Program-made: the position numbers and the translations under genes
Notes under the pieces: generated by a model
What the model saw: the letters and a program-made list of their open reading frames with translations, nothing else
Told to the model about the DNA's origin: nothing
The model's database searches: none
DNA from: Oleiagrimonas sp. C23AA
GTDB taxonomy: Bacteria; Pseudomonadota; Gammaproteobacteria; Xanthomonadales; Rhodanobacteraceae
Direction of reading: 5' to 3'
Length of the DNA stretch: 64,000 bases
Assembly: GCF_011759385.1 (NCBI RefSeq)
Contig: NZ_JAARLY010000008.1
Coordinates: 124,001-188,000 of the forward strand
In this document: positions 35,879 through 45,432 of the stretch, piece after piece
Layout: each line of letters begins with the position of its first letter
Position numbering within the stretch: position 1 is the stretch's first letter

Positions 35879-37396
35879 TCAGACAAGGCACAGCTCCAGA
35901 TGGCTACCGACGTCGGCCAGCAGGGCCTGCTCCTGTTTAAGATCGGCCTCGGTAAGCGGGTGTTGACCGATCCATTCGGTCGGCAGGCTCAGGCGCAGTG
36001 CGCCATCGCGCACGGCCAGGCCAATGGCCGGCAGCGGCTCCGGACGACGTCCACGGCGCAGCAGCACGGCCAGGCGCAGCAGGGTAGTGATGTGGCGCGC
36101 CAGCTCGCGATGGCGCGGCGGCAGCGCGGCGATTACATCGCGATCGGGCTTGCGCCGGTGACATTCCACGCAGGCGGCCAACAGATGCTGCTCCTGGCGT
36201 GAGAATCCGGCCAGATCCGCGTTGCGCAGAATGTAGCCACCGTGATGGTGATGCTGGCTGTGTGCGATGGCCAGACCCAGCTCGTGCACACGCGCGGCCC
36301 ATGACAGCCATTCGCGTGCCTCGGCATCCAGCTGCCAGGCGTTGGCCACCTGGTCGAACAGCATCAGCGCGGTGGCCTCGACGCGGCGTGCCTGCGCCTT
36401 GTCCACACCGTAGCGCGTGGCCAGCGAGTCGATGCTGGAGGCGCGCGGGTCGGTGCCGCCGGCCCGGCCCAACAGATCCCACAGCAGGCCTTCGCGCATG
36501 GCGCTTTCACACACCTGCATGCGCTCGATGCCCAATGCCTCGAAGGCCGCTTCCAGAATGGCGATGCCGCCGGCGATCACCGGGCTGCGATCGCCGTTCA
36601 CGCCGGGCAGGTTGATGCGATCGACGTGACCGGCTTCCAGTACGCGTTCGCGAAGCCCGGCCAGTGCCTCCGCGGTGATGCCGTCGTCGGACAGGCGCAA
36701 CTCGGTCACCGCGTTGCCGATGGCCTTGGCGGTACCGGACGAGCCGTAGGCCTCCAGCCAACCGGTATCACGAAAATCCTCGGTGAACTGTTGCAGCAGC
36801 ACGCCGATTTCGTGGCGCGCACGCTGCCAGCGCTTGCGGGTGATCTTGCCGCCCCGGAAAAAGCGCAGCGAGGAAGCCACGCAGCCCACCTGCACGCTTT
36901 CGGTCAGTTGCGGCTCCAGGTGGCGGCCGATGATGAACTCGGTGCTGCCGCCGCCGATGTCCATCACCAGGCGGCGCTCGCGCGACAGCGGCAGCGCGTG
37001 CGACACGCCCAGGAATATCAGTCGGCCTTCCTCGCGGCCGGAGACCACTTCCACTGGATGCCCTAGCGCACCCTCGGCGTCGGCCAGAAAGCGGCCGGGT
37101 GATTTCAGCTGACGTACCGCGTTGGTGGCCACGGCGCGAACATGCGTGGCGGGGATGTCGGCCATGCGCTGACCAAAGCGCGCCAGGCAGGCCATGGCGC
37201 GTTCGCGGCGCTCGGCATCCAGGGTGCCGTCGCTGTGCAGGCCGGCGGCCAGGCGCACGCTGTCGCGCACGCGATCGATAACCCGCGGCTCGCCGTGCTC
37301 GCAGCGCGCCACCACCAGATGAAAGCTGTTCGAACCCAGATCCGCCGCCGCCATCAATTCACCGTCCTTGATCTGCGTCGGGCTCATTGGGCTCAC
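35879..37396 (-). CDS. ppx: exopolyphosphatase / guanosine pentaphosphate phosphohydrolase
   Basis: Degrades polyphosphate from its ends and may hydrolyse pppGpp. The 505-residue protein has the actin-like ATPase fold: AADLGSNSFHLVVA (phosphate 1), VMDIGGGSTEFIIG (phosphate 2), catalytic Glu in SGREEGRLIFLGV, and a C-terminal HD-like domain (ARVHELGLAIAHSQHHHHGGYILRNADLAGFSRQEQ). I chose the GTG at 37396 because AGGA lies 5 bases before it; an ATG at 37387 is three codons in. It follows ppk1 by 134 bp on the same strand. Confidence 0.95.
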   Translation of the reverse strand: MSPMSPTQIKDGELMAAADLGSNSFHLVVARCEHGEPRVIDRVRDSVRLAAGLHSDGTLDAERRERAMACLARFGQRMADIPATHVRAVATNAVRQLKSPGRFLADAEGALGHPVEVVSGREEGRLIFLGVSHALPLSRERRLVMDIGGGSTEFIIGRHLEPQLTESVQVGCVASSLRFFRGGKITRKRWQRARHEIGVLLQQFTEDFRDTGWLEAYGSSGTAKAIGNAVTELRLSDDGITAEALAGLRERVLEAGHVDRINLPGVNGDRSPVIAGGIAILEAAFEALGIERMQVCESAMREGLLWDLLGRAGGTDPRASSIDSLATRYGVDKAQARRVEATALMLFDQVANAWQLDAEAREWLSWAARVHELGLAIAHSQHHHHGGYILRNADLAGFSRQEQHLLAACVECHRRKPDRDVIAALPPRHRELARHITTLLRLAVLLRRGRRPEPLPAIGLAVRDGALRLSLPTEWIGQHPLTEADLKQEQALLADVGSHLELCLV

Positions 37397-37530
37397 GGCT
37401 TTCCTCCAGGTGGGGCGGCAGGCGGGCATCGCGCGTGGGGCGGCGCGACGGATGTGCGTTCAGATTGTGGCATGCGCGGGCCGTGCGCGGTAAGCGCCCG
37501 GCCCTTGTGCGATTCAGAATGCGCTGCCGC

Positions 37531-39645
37531 CTAGCTGCACAGACGTTCGAGCAGGCTCAGCTGTGCCGAGAACGGCGCGTCGGCGTCGGTCGGCACCCGG
37601 CTGTAGCGGCCGTCGTCACCCAGCGTCCAGGCCTGCGTGTTGTCGGCCAGATACCCGGCCAGCGTTTCCTCGTAGACACGTTCGGCCAGTTGCGGATCGA
37701 GTACCGGAAAGGCCACTTCCACGCGCCGCAGCAGGTTGCGCTCCATCCAGTCGGCGCTGGCGCACCACAGCTCCGCCGAGCCGTCGTTGGCGAACCAGTA
37801 CACGCGGCTGTGCTCCAGAAAACGCCCGACGATGGAGCGCACGCGGATGTTCTCGGAAATGCCGGCAAGCCCCGGCCGCAGCGTACAGGCGCCACGCACG
37901 ATCAGGTCGATCTGCACGCCGGCCTGCGAGGCGCGGTACAGGGTTTCGACCACATGGCCCTCGTTGAGCGCGTTCATGCGCGCGACGATGCGTGCCGGCC
38001 TGCCCGCACGGGCGTGTGCGATTTCGCGCTCGATCTTGTCCATCACCGCGCGGTGCAGGGTGAACGGCGACTGCAGCAGGCGCTTCAACTTGACCACCTG
38101 GCCCAGACCGGAGAGCTGCTGGAAGACCTTGTGCATGTCCTCGCCGATGTCCGGGTGCGCCGTCATCAGGCCCAGGTCGGTGTAAAGCTTGGTGGTGCCG
38201 GTGTGATAGTTGCCGGTGGACAGGTGAGCATAGCGGCGCAGGCGGCCATCCTCGCGGCGCACGATCAGCAGCATCTTGGCATGCGTCTTGTGCCCGACCA
38301 CGCCGTACACCACCTGCACGCCCGCTTCCTGCAGGCGTGTGGCCAGCAGGATGTTGGCTGCCTCGTCAAAACGCGCGCGCAGCTCCACCACCACGGTGAC
38401 GTCCTTGCCGTTGCGCGCCGCCGCCAGCAATTGCTCGACCAGCGGCGAATCGCTGCCGACGCGGTACAGCGTCTGCTTGATGGCCAGCACGTCAGGATCG
38501 TGCGCGGCCTGACGCAGCAGCTCGATCACGGTCTGGAACGACTCGTACGGATGGTGCAGCAGAATGTCGCGATGGCTGATGGCATCGAACAGGTTGCCAT
38601 ACTGGGCCAGCGCAGGTGCCAGGCGCGGGGTGAACTTGGGGAACTTGAGATCGGCGCGGTCGACCATGTCGTAGATGGCCATCACGCGGTTGATGTTGAC
38701 CGGGCCGTCGCAGCGGTACACATCGTGCTCGCCGAGGCCGAAATTGGCCGTCAGCAGATCGGTGATCGGCTTGGGACAGTTGTCGGCCACTTCCAGGCGC
38801 ACCGGCTTGGCGTAGCCACGCACGGCCAGCTCCTCGGACAATGCCATGGCCAGGTTCTCGACCTCATCCTCGTCCACTACCAGCTCGGAATTGCGCGTCA
38901 CGCGGAACTGGTAGGAGCCCTTCACCTCGAAGCCGGGGAACATCTCGTCGGCAAACTGATGCAGCATGCCGGACAGGAACACGAAGTCATACGGCGACTC
39001 GGCCACCTCGTCCGGCAGGCGGATCAGGCGCGGCAACGAGCGCGGTGCGCGCACCAGCGCCATGTTGCCCTCGCGGCCGAACGCATCCTGGCCTTCCAGC
39101 ACCACGGCCAGGTTCAGGCTCTTGTTGAGAATGCGCGGAAACGGATGGGCCGGATCCAGGCCCAGCGGCGACAGCACCGGCAGGATCTCGTTCTGGAAGT
39201 AGCCCTGCAGCCAGCGTTGCTGCTTGGAGCTCCACTGATCGCGGGTGAGAAAGCGGATGCCCTCCTGATCCAGCGCCGGCAGCAGTTCCTGGTACCAGAT
39301 GCGGTACTGCTCGGAGACCAGCTCCAGCGAGCGCTCGCGAATGCGCGAGAGCATCTCGGCGTAGCTCAGGCCGTCCGGACCGTTGGCCACATCGCCAAAG
39401 GCGTAATGGTGGCGCAGCACCGCCACCCGCACCTCGAAGAATTCATCCAGGTTGGTATTGGCGATGCACAGGAAGCGCAGGCGTTCGAGCAGCGGTATCG
39501 AGCTGTCGCGCGCCTGGGCCAGCACGCGGAAGTTGAATTCCAGCGCGGCCAGTTCGCGGTTCAGGTACAGCTCCGGCGCGCTCAGGTCGATCGCCGGTTC
39601 CGTGGCGGAGGTGTCGTTGGGGGCGATGTTCGGTTCCATGACCAT
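37531..39645 (-). CDS. ppk1: polyphosphate kinase 1
   Basis: Synthesises polyphosphate from ATP at the membrane. About 704 residues with the N domain (LYLNRELAALEFNFRVLAQA), H domain and two C domains. The autophosphorylated His is in GVVGHKTHAKMLLIVRRE and the second catalytic His is in GRFLEHSRVYWF. The start is uncertain: TTG-ATG-GTC-ATG run together at 39648-39637 with no clear ribosome-binding site; I used the first ATG. It lies 50 bp after phoR on the same strand and may share the phoBR transcript. Confidence 0.95.
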   Translation of the reverse strand: MVMEPNIAPNDTSATEPAIDLSAPELYLNRELAALEFNFRVLAQARDSSIPLLERLRFLCIANTNLDEFFEVRVAVLRHHYAFGDVANGPDGLSYAEMLSRIRERSLELVSEQYRIWYQELLPALDQEGIRFLTRDQWSSKQQRWLQGYFQNEILPVLSPLGLDPAHPFPRILNKSLNLAVVLEGQDAFGREGNMALVRAPRSLPRLIRLPDEVAESPYDFVFLSGMLHQFADEMFPGFEVKGSYQFRVTRNSELVVDEDEVENLAMALSEELAVRGYAKPVRLEVADNCPKPITDLLTANFGLGEHDVYRCDGPVNINRVMAIYDMVDRADLKFPKFTPRLAPALAQYGNLFDAISHRDILLHHPYESFQTVIELLRQAAHDPDVLAIKQTLYRVGSDSPLVEQLLAAARNGKDVTVVVELRARFDEAANILLATRLQEAGVQVVYGVVGHKTHAKMLLIVRREDGRLRRYAHLSTGNYHTGTTKLYTDLGLMTAHPDIGEDMHKVFQQLSGLGQVVKLKRLLQSPFTLHRAVMDKIEREIAHARAGRPARIVARMNALNEGHVVETLYRASQAGVQIDLIVRGACTLRPGLAGISENIRVRSIVGRFLEHSRVYWFANDGSAELWCASADWMERNLLRRVEVAFPVLDPQLAERVYEETLAGYLADNTQAWTLGDDGRYSRVPTDADAPFSAQLSLLERLCS

Positions 39646-39695
39646 CAATGATAGTGCCGGCGCATGACAGGCACACGCACTGCGTTGCCGTTCCG

Positions 39696-40985
39696 TCAGT
39701 CCAGCCCGTCCTCGTCGTCGTCACCGAGCGGGCGGCTGCCCGGTTCCAGCAGGCGTTCGGCATCGAACACACAGGCGAAGGTGGAGCCCTTGCCCGGCTC
39801 GCTTTGCACCGTCATGTGCGCCTGGTGCAGGTTCAGCACGTGCTTGACGATGGACAGGCCCAGGCCGGTACCGCCGGTTTCGCGCGAGCGGCTGGAAGAG
39901 ACGCGGTAGAAGCGCTCGGTCAGGCGCGCCAGGTGCGAGGCCGGAATCCCGTAGCCGGTATCGGTGACCGAATAGGTGGCGCCTTCGTCGCTGCGCTGCC
40001 AGCGGATGGTGATGGTGCCGCCGGTGGGCGTGTAGCGCACCGCGTTGCTGACCAGGTTCGACAACGCGCTGTGTAGCTCCTTGGACGAACCGCGCAAATC
40101 GACGTGTGCGTCGTTTTCCATCACCACGGTGTGGCGGCCCTGGCTGAGCGCCTCGGCCTCCTTGCGCAGGGTGGCCATCAGCGCATCCATGGAGACGTGC
40201 TCATCGGGCAGCTGCTGCTGGGTTTCCAGGCGTGAGAGCGTGAGCAGGTCCTCGACGATCTGGCCCATGCGCTTGGATTGGGCGCGCATTTCCTTGAGCA
40301 CGTCGGACAGCTCCGGAATATCCTCCGGATCGAGCAGCTCCAGGTAACCGTGAATCACCGTCAGTGGCGTGCGCAACTCGTGCGAGACATTGGCCACGAA
40401 GTCGCGGCGCACTTTTTCCAGTCGCGCCAGGTTGCTGATGTCGCGCGCCTGCAGTAGGCGCTGCTGGCCGCCGAAGGGAATCATCATGACGTTGAGCTGG
40501 CGCGTCGGGTCGCCTGGTGCGGCCAGTTCGTTGAGCGGCTCACGTGCGCCGTCGGCCAGCCATTGGCCCAGCTCGCTGCCGGACAGGCGCTCGGACAGCA
40601 CCACGCCGCGGTCCTTGCGTCGGCGCAGGCCCAGCAGGTGCTCGGAAGCGTGATTGAACCAGTGCACGCGCCCGTCGCGGTCCAGCAGGACCACGGCATC
40701 GGGGAGCGAGCCGGCGGCGCTGCGCAGGTCACGCAGCTGATTGGCAAGGCGGCGGGAGCGTGTCATGTAGCGTTCGTGTTGCTGGCGTGTGGCGTGATTC
40801 ACGGCTTCGATCATGGTGCGCTGCTGATGACGGAATAACGACACAAGCAAGACGATTTGCGCGCAGGCGACCACGGCCACGATCCAGGGTCCGCGCCCCA
40901 GCCACACATCCAGCAGGCAGGCGGCAAGAAATGCCGCCAGCAGGGCGGGGTAGAGGTAGCGGGGAACGCGAAACAAAGAGTCCAT
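39696..40985 (-). CDS. phoR: phosphate regulon sensor histidine kinase PhoR
   Basis: Inner-membrane kinase that phosphorylates PhoB when phosphate is low. About 429 residues: two adjacent membrane segments (residues about 12-28 and 33-51), a PAS domain (85-190, DAVVLLDRDGRVHWFNHASEHLLGL), DHp helix with phospho-acceptor His202 (FVANVSHELRTPL), and the ATPase domain with SNAVRYTPTGG, DTGYGIP and GTGLGLSIVKHV. It lacks a large periplasmic domain, as usual for PhoR. An earlier start (ATG 41048, 4 bases after phoB) would add 21 residues; the choice is uncertain. Confidence 0.95.
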   Translation of the reverse strand: MDSLFRVPRYLYPALLAAFLAACLLDVWLGRGPWIVAVVACAQIVLLVSLFRHQQRTMIEAVNHATRQQHERYMTRSRRLANQLRDLRSAAGSLPDAVVLLDRDGRVHWFNHASEHLLGLRRRKDRGVVLSERLSGSELGQWLADGAREPLNELAAPGDPTRQLNVMMIPFGGQQRLLQARDISNLARLEKVRRDFVANVSHELRTPLTVIHGYLELLDPEDIPELSDVLKEMRAQSKRMGQIVEDLLTLSRLETQQQLPDEHVSMDALMATLRKEAEALSQGRHTVVMENDAHVDLRGSSKELHSALSNLVSNAVRYTPTGGTITIRWQRSDEGATYSVTDTGYGIPASHLARLTERFYRVSSSRSRETGGTGLGLSIVKHVLNLHQAHMTVQSEPGKGSTFACVFDAERLLEPGSRPLGDDDEDGLD

Positions 40986-41052
40986 GAAGCGGAGTCTTTC
41001 ACGTTCGTGGCGCCGATTGAAGCTGGCCGGTGGGTCGGTTGGCGGCATGCCC

Positions 41053-41742
41053 TCAGACGCTGGCGGAGAAGCGGTAGCCGGCCCCGCGCACGGTTTGCAC
41101 CATGCCTTCCAGGTTCCACGGCTCCAGTGTCTTGCGCAGGCGTCGGATATGCACATCCACAGTGCGCTCTTCCACGTACACGCTGCCGCCCCAGACATGG
41201 TCGAGCAGCTGCGCACGCGAGTAGACGCGCTCGGGATGGGTCATGAAGAAATACAGCAGGCGGTATTCGGTGGGACCGATCGGCACGGCTTCCTCGCCGG
41301 CGAACACGCGATGCGCGGGGCCATCGATCTTCAGGCCGCCGATCTCGACCACGCCGGAGCCGTCATCGCCCTGGCTGCGCCGCAGCACGGCCTTGACGCG
41401 GGCGATCAGCTCGCGCGTGGAGAACGGCTTGACCACGTAGTCGTCCACGCCCGCTTCCAGGCCGTTGACGCGGTCCATCTCTTCGCCGCGCGCGGTCAGC
41501 ATGATGATCGGCACTTCGCTGGTCAGCTCCTCGCGACGCAGGCGACGGGCCAATTCCAGGCCGCTGGTGCCGGGCAGCATCCAGTCGAGCAGGATGAGGT
41601 CCGGCACGGTATCGGCGATGGCCAGCTGCGCGGCGCGTGCGTCGGCTGCATGCATGGGGTCCATGCCGGCCTTGCGCAGGGCAAAGGCCACCATGTCGCG
41701 GATCGAGTCTTCGTCTTCGACGATCAGGATGCGTTTGTGCAC
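41053..41742 (-). CDS. phoB: phosphate regulon response regulator PhoB
   Basis: OmpR-type activator that binds Pho boxes. The 229-residue protein has a receiver domain with the acid pocket at residues 10-11, phospho-acceptor Asp53 ([10 protein letters not shown]), Thr83 and Lys105, and a winged-helix domain ([51 protein letters not shown]). The start is a GTG at 41742 with AGGTGG upstream. It lies directly before phoR. Likely targets in this window are the porin at 11297, pstS and its own gene. Confidence 0.96.
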   Translation of the reverse strand: MHKRILIVEDEDSIRDMVAFALRKAGMDPMHAADARAAQLAIADTVPDLILLDWMLPGTSGLELARRLRREELTSEVPIIMLTARGEEMDRVNGLEAGVDDYVVKPFSTRELIARVKAVLRRSQGDDGSGVVEIGGLKIDGPAHRVFAGEEAVPIGPTEYRLLYFFMTHPERVYSRAQLLDHVWGGSVYVEERTVDVHIRRLRKTLEPWNLEGMVQTVRGAGYRFSASV

Positions 41743-41795
41743 GCCCCACCTGCCTCGGTTGGTTGCTTGTGACGCAATTATTGCAGCGGGACAGT

Positions 41796-41813
41796 GTTAC
41801 GCAACCGTGACAA
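41796..41813 (-). promoter_or_regulatory. candidate PhoB box upstream of phoB
   Basis: On the minus strand TTGTCAC-GGTT-GCGTAAC has the right 11-bp repeat: 6 of 7 matches in the first half-site and 4 of 7 in the second. It is 54 bp before the phoB start, consistent with autoregulation, but weak. Confidence 0.4.
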
Positions 41814-41848
41814 CTGTGCGTCGAAATGACGTTCGTGTGTCGAAATGG

Positions 41849-43441
41849 CTAATCGGTCCCGTCGTCAGCGCCGTGTTCGCGGCGTTCTTTCTCTTCGCGC
41901 AGCACCAGTGGCGTCAGGTCGTCGATGCGTGCCTGTACCTTGGCCCGATCATAGTAGCCAAGATGGGGGCGATCGAGCAGGCGCCGCAACTGTTCCATGG
42001 CATCGACCGGGCGGCCGGTGAGATAGGCCGCGTCGGCGAAGGCGATGCCCGACTCCACCGGCTGTCCGGCACGGTCGGTAGCGCGGCCATAGGTCTGGTA
42101 CAGCGAGGGGTCCTCGCTGTCGTCGAGCAGCGGCTTGAGCAAGTTGGCCGCCTTGCGCGCAGAGGCCTTGCCCGGTTGCAGCAACAAGGCTTCAGCATAT
42201 TCGGCGGCGATGGCGTGATCGTTGGGTGCGTTGGCGTGTAGCCGCGCGAAGATGACATCGGCCTGATCCATCTGGTGCTGATGGGCCAGCACCGTGCCCA
42301 TGGCCAGCTGGATCGGCACCGAGTCGGGCCAGGCCTTGGCCAGCGGCGCCAGTTGCTGGCGCGCGGCCTGGAAGCGACCGGCGCCCATCAGCGCCAGCGC
42401 GTAACCGTAATGATTGGAGGGCGTGTCAAAGCCGTGACTGCCGGCCAGATTGCGCGCGTAGTAGCCGGTCAGTTGGGTCGCATCGCCCGACAACACGCGC
42501 ACGCGCTCGCGCATCAGGTGGAACAGGGTGGGGCCGTGGCTGGCATCGTCGGGTGGCCCGATCAGGTCGTTGCTGTTCTTCACGAAAGGAATGGGCGCGG
42601 TGGTATGCGACCAGTCGCTCTGGCTCAGGCTCAGCCGGTCGCGTTTTTCCTGCTGCTCGATGACGTGGGCCTGGGCCTTGGCGTCGGCGATGCGGTGCTC
42701 GGTCACAGGGTGGGTCTGCAGCAGTTCCGGTACATCGGTATCCGAACCGTTCGCCGACAGTACGCTCTCCATGCGCTGGAAAAAGTCCGCCATGGCTTCG
42801 GGGTGGTAACCGGCGCGTGCCAGGGTGTGGATGCCGACGCGGTCGGCCTCGGTTTCGTCCTTGCGTGTGAAATTGATCTGGCGCTGCGCGATCAGGCCCT
42901 GGCCGCCCATCATCACCGCTGCACCGGCATCGCCGTGACCGCCCGCCGCGCCGGCGGCAATCGCGCCCAGCGCGACCAGCGCCATCAGCGGCGCATCCTT
43001 CTTCGAGGCCTCGAAGGCACGCTCCAGGTGGTGCTGGGTGATATGGCCGATTTCATGCGCCATCACCGCTGCCAGTTCACTTTCGTCGCGGGCGATGACA
43101 ATCAGACCGGCATTGACGCCGATGTAACCGCCCGGGGCGGCGAAGGCGTTGATGTCCTGGTCCGAGTCGACGAAGAAGGTGAAATGGTGCTTGGGATCGT
43201 CGCTGGCGGCGGCCAGTCGAAAGCCGACGCTGTTGATGTACTCGTCGATCTGCGGATCGTCCATGACCATGTGCAGCGCACGCATCTGATGCAGCATGGC
43301 TGCGCCGTAGGCCTTGGCCTCGGCCGGCGACAGCAGCGCGTCGGCGGAACTGCCAAGATCGGGCAGACGCGTATCCTGCGCGCCCACGGCGAAGGTGAGC
43401 CCGGCGGCGAAAAGTGCGGTGAACAGGGCGCGAAGGCGCAT
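41849..43441 (-). CDS. M48-family metalloprotease with TPR region (BepA-like)
   Basis: Periplasmic chaperone/protease for outer-membrane assembly, similar to BepA (YfgC). About 530 residues: signal peptide (MRLRALFTALFAAGLTFAVGAQ), a peptidase M48 domain with the zinc motif HEIGHITQHH and the third ligand in DETEADRVGIHTLARAGYHPEAM, then a TPR-rich half (residues about 330-500). The ATG at 43441 begins the signal peptide; a TTG five codons earlier is possible. It lies upstream of phoB on the same strand and is divergent from grxC. Confidence 0.9.
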   Translation of the reverse strand: MRLRALFTALFAAGLTFAVGAQDTRLPDLGSSADALLSPAEAKAYGAAMLHQMRALHMVMDDPQIDEYINSVGFRLAAASDDPKHHFTFFVDSDQDINAFAAPGGYIGVNAGLIVIARDESELAAVMAHEIGHITQHHLERAFEASKKDAPLMALVALGAIAAGAAGGHGDAGAAVMMGGQGLIAQRQINFTRKDETEADRVGIHTLARAGYHPEAMADFFQRMESVLSANGSDTDVPELLQTHPVTEHRIADAKAQAHVIEQQEKRDRLSLSQSDWSHTTAPIPFVKNSNDLIGPPDDASHGPTLFHLMRERVRVLSGDATQLTGYYARNLAGSHGFDTPSNHYGYALALMGAGRFQAARQQLAPLAKAWPDSVPIQLAMGTVLAHQHQMDQADVIFARLHANAPNDHAIAAEYAEALLLQPGKASARKAANLLKPLLDDSEDPSLYQTYGRATDRAGQPVESGIAFADAAYLTGRPVDAMEQLRRLLDRPHLGYYDRAKVQARIDDLTPLVLREEKERREHGADDGTD

Positions 43442-43622
43442 GGCGGGCAGCTTCAAGGGCGGGTCGGAGCTTCGTCACTGCGGGATTCGACCACGATAAC
43501 CCAGCCCCGGTTCACCGGCCACCGCGCGCCGCTCTTGTGAAAATGGGGAGCTACCCGCATCTTCGCCCCTGCCAGCGGGTTGCCCGGCGGCCCGCGCCAA
43601 ACCGTTTTCTAGGAGACCATTG

Positions 43623-43886
43623 ATGGCCAACGTCCAGATGTATTCCACCGCCGTGTGCCCCTACTGCGTGGCTGCCAAGAACCTGCTCAAGTCCAAGGGG
43701 CTGGAGTGGGAAGAAGTGCGCATCGATACCGATCCGGCGCGTCGCGACGAGATGCTGGAGCGCTCGGGCGGGCGCCGCACCGTGCCACAGATCTTCATCA
43801 ACGATACCCACGTTGGCGGCTATGACGATCTGGTCGCAGCCGATCGCAGCGGCGAGCTGGCCAAGATCCTGGATGCAGGCGCATGA
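43623..43886 (+). CDS. grxC: glutaredoxin 3
   Basis: Small glutathione-dependent dithiol oxidoreductase, 87 residues. Active site CPYC at residues 12-15, cis-Pro motif TVPQIFIN and the glutathione-binding GGYDDL. The ATG at 43623 sits 7 bases after AGGAG. The stop overlaps the next start by 4 bp (ATGA). Confidence 0.95.
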   Translation: MANVQMYSTAVCPYCVAAKNLLKSKGLEWEEVRIDTDPARRDEMLERSGGRRTVPQIFINDTHVGGYDDLVAADRSGELAKILDAGA

Positions 43887-44251
43887 GCGAGGCCAGCAAG
43901 GCGTTCACCGATTACCGCAAGCGCATGAACGAGCGCATCCTGGACGAGAACAACCAGGTGGTGCGTCGTTTCTTCGCGCTGGACAACCAGACCTACCGCG
44001 AAGGCGCGCTGGACGTGAAGACCAAGGAGCTGCTTGGCCTGGTCGCGTCCATGGTGTTGCGCTGCGATGACTGCATCAGCTACCACGTGGCGCAGTGCAA
44101 GAGCGCCGGCGTCAATCGCGATGAGATGTTCGAGGCCTTCAGCGTGGGGTTGGTGGTGGGTGGCTCCATCGTCATTCCGCATATGCGTCGCGCCGTGGAT
44201 TTCCTGGACGGGCTGGAACAGGACGCGGCCGGCGCGGAAGCGGCCGAATAG
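43883..44251 (+). CDS. carboxymuconolactone decarboxylase-family protein
   Basis: A 122-residue helical protein with the AhpD-like redox motif C-x2-C-x3-H (RCDDCISYHVAQC). This suggests alkylhydroperoxidase-type thiol chemistry rather than decarboxylation. The start overlaps the end of grxC, and glutaredoxin could supply its reducing equivalents (inference). Family firm; substrate unknown. Confidence 0.9.
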   Translation: MSEASKAFTDYRKRMNERILDENNQVVRRFFALDNQTYREGALDVKTKELLGLVASMVLRCDDCISYHVAQCKSAGVNRDEMFEAFSVGLVVGGSIVIPHMRRAVDFLDGLEQDAAGAEAAE

Positions 44252-44295
44252 GCACGTGTCATGCTCGGCGCTCCGCGTGCGCGGGGCGCTTGAGC

Positions 44296-44301
44296 TATAA
44301 T
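44296..44301 (+). promoter_or_regulatory. -10 element upstream of isocitrate dehydrogenase
   Basis: A perfect TATAAT lies 56 bp before the ATG; no -35 can be recognised at normal spacing. Confidence 0.4.
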
Positions 44302-44357
44302 GGGCGGTTGATACCCATCCCACGCGTGCCGGCGGCACGTAGCCCAAGGAGTACCCC

Positions 44358-45371
44358 ATGAGCCAGACCATTGCCGTGATCAAGGGTGACGGAATCGGAC
44401 CCGAGATCATGAACGCGACCCTGCGCGTGCTCGACGCGCTGGACTGCAACCTGACCTACGACTTCGTCGATGCCGGCATGGTCGCGCTTGAGCAGCATGG
44501 TGACCTGCTGCCCAAGGCCACGCTGGATGTCATCGGCAAGCACAAGGTGGCGCTCAAGGGCCCGCTGACCACGCCGATCGGTGGTGGCTTCACCTCCATC
44601 AACGTGACGCTGCGTCGCCATTTCGACCTGTACGCCAACGTGCGTCCGGCGATCAGCTTCCCGGGTACCAAGTCGCGCTATGAGGGGATCGACATGATCA
44701 CCGTGCGCGAGAACACCGAGGGTGCCTATCGCGCCGAGGGCCAGACCCTGTCCGAGGACGGCGAGGTCGCCCAGTCGCTGATCCAGGTCACCCGCAGCGG
44801 CAGCGAGCGCATCGTGCGCTACGCCTTCGAGATGGCCCGCGCCAAGGGCCGCAAGAAGGTCACCGCCGTGCACAAGGCCAACATCATCAAGACCGCCTCG
44901 GGCCTGTTCCTGAATGTGGCCCGCGAAGTGGCCAAGGACTATCCGGAGATCGAGTTCAACGAAATGATTGTGGACAACGCCTGCATGCAGCTGGTGATGA
45001 ATCCGCATCAGTTCGACGTGATGGTCACCACCAACCTGTTCGGCGACATCCTGTCCGATCTGTGCGCCGGTCTGGTCGGCGGCCTGGGCCTGGCCCCGGG
45101 CGCCAACATCGGCAAGGACGCGGCCATCTTCGAGGCCGTGCATGGCTCGGCCCCGGACATTGCCGGCAAGAACCTGGCCAACCCCTGCGCGCTGCTGCTG
45201 GCTGCCGCCGACATGCTCGACCACCTGGGCATGGCCGAGAAGGGCACCAAGATCCGCACCGCCATTCGCGAGACGCTGGAGCAGAACCGCGAGAAGGTGA
45301 CGCCGGACATGGGCGGCTCGGGCACGACCGAAACCTTCGCCGACGCGCTGGTGGCCCACGTCACCGCCTGA
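44358..45371 (+). CDS. isocitrate dehydrogenase (probably NAD-dependent)
   Basis: Oxidative decarboxylation of isocitrate in the TCA cycle. The 337-residue protein is of the short isopropylmalate/isocitrate dehydrogenase type: IKGDGIGPEIM, substrate loop YANVRPAISFPG, catalytic Tyr in ENTEGAYRAEGQ, Lys in TAVHKANIIKTASGLF, metal Asp residues in NLFGDILSDLCAGLVGG and cofactor region AVHGSAPDIAGKNLANP. The acidic Asp typical of NAD specificity appears to lie in the loop after this motif, but specificity is inferred from family similarity. Isopropylmalate dehydrogenase is less likely without leu genes nearby. Confidence 0.87.
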   Translation: MSQTIAVIKGDGIGPEIMNATLRVLDALDCNLTYDFVDAGMVALEQHGDLLPKATLDVIGKHKVALKGPLTTPIGGGFTSINVTLRRHFDLYANVRPAISFPGTKSRYEGIDMITVRENTEGAYRAEGQTLSEDGEVAQSLIQVTRSGSERIVRYAFEMARAKGRKKVTAVHKANIIKTASGLFLNVAREVAKDYPEIEFNEMIVDNACMQLVMNPHQFDVMVTTNLFGDILSDLCAGLVGGLGLAPGANIGKDAAIFEAVHGSAPDIAGKNLANPCALLLAAADMLDHLGMAEKGTKIRTAIRETLEQNREKVTPDMGGSGTTETFADALVAHVTA

Positions 45372-45400
45372 TCGGTCATCCGCCGTTGGTGGACAAGAGA

Positions 45401-45430
45401 AAGCCCCGCCAGTGATGGCGGGGCTTTTTT
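45401..45430 (+). terminator. intrinsic terminator of isocitrate dehydrogenase gene
   Basis: A 10-bp stem AAGCCCCGCC and complement with a 6-nt loop, then TTTT after the stem's own TT. Confidence 0.85.
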
Positions 45431-45432
45431 CG

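Noticed and set aside
39660-39675. Single CTGTCAT half-site on the minus strand before ppk1
   Set aside because: There is no second half-site at 11-bp spacing on either side, so it does not qualify as a Pho box.
40986-41216. 77-residue N-terminal extension of PhoR
   Set aside because: The extension overlaps phoB coding sequence and reads as low-quality protein; the membrane segments begin right after the ATG at 40985.
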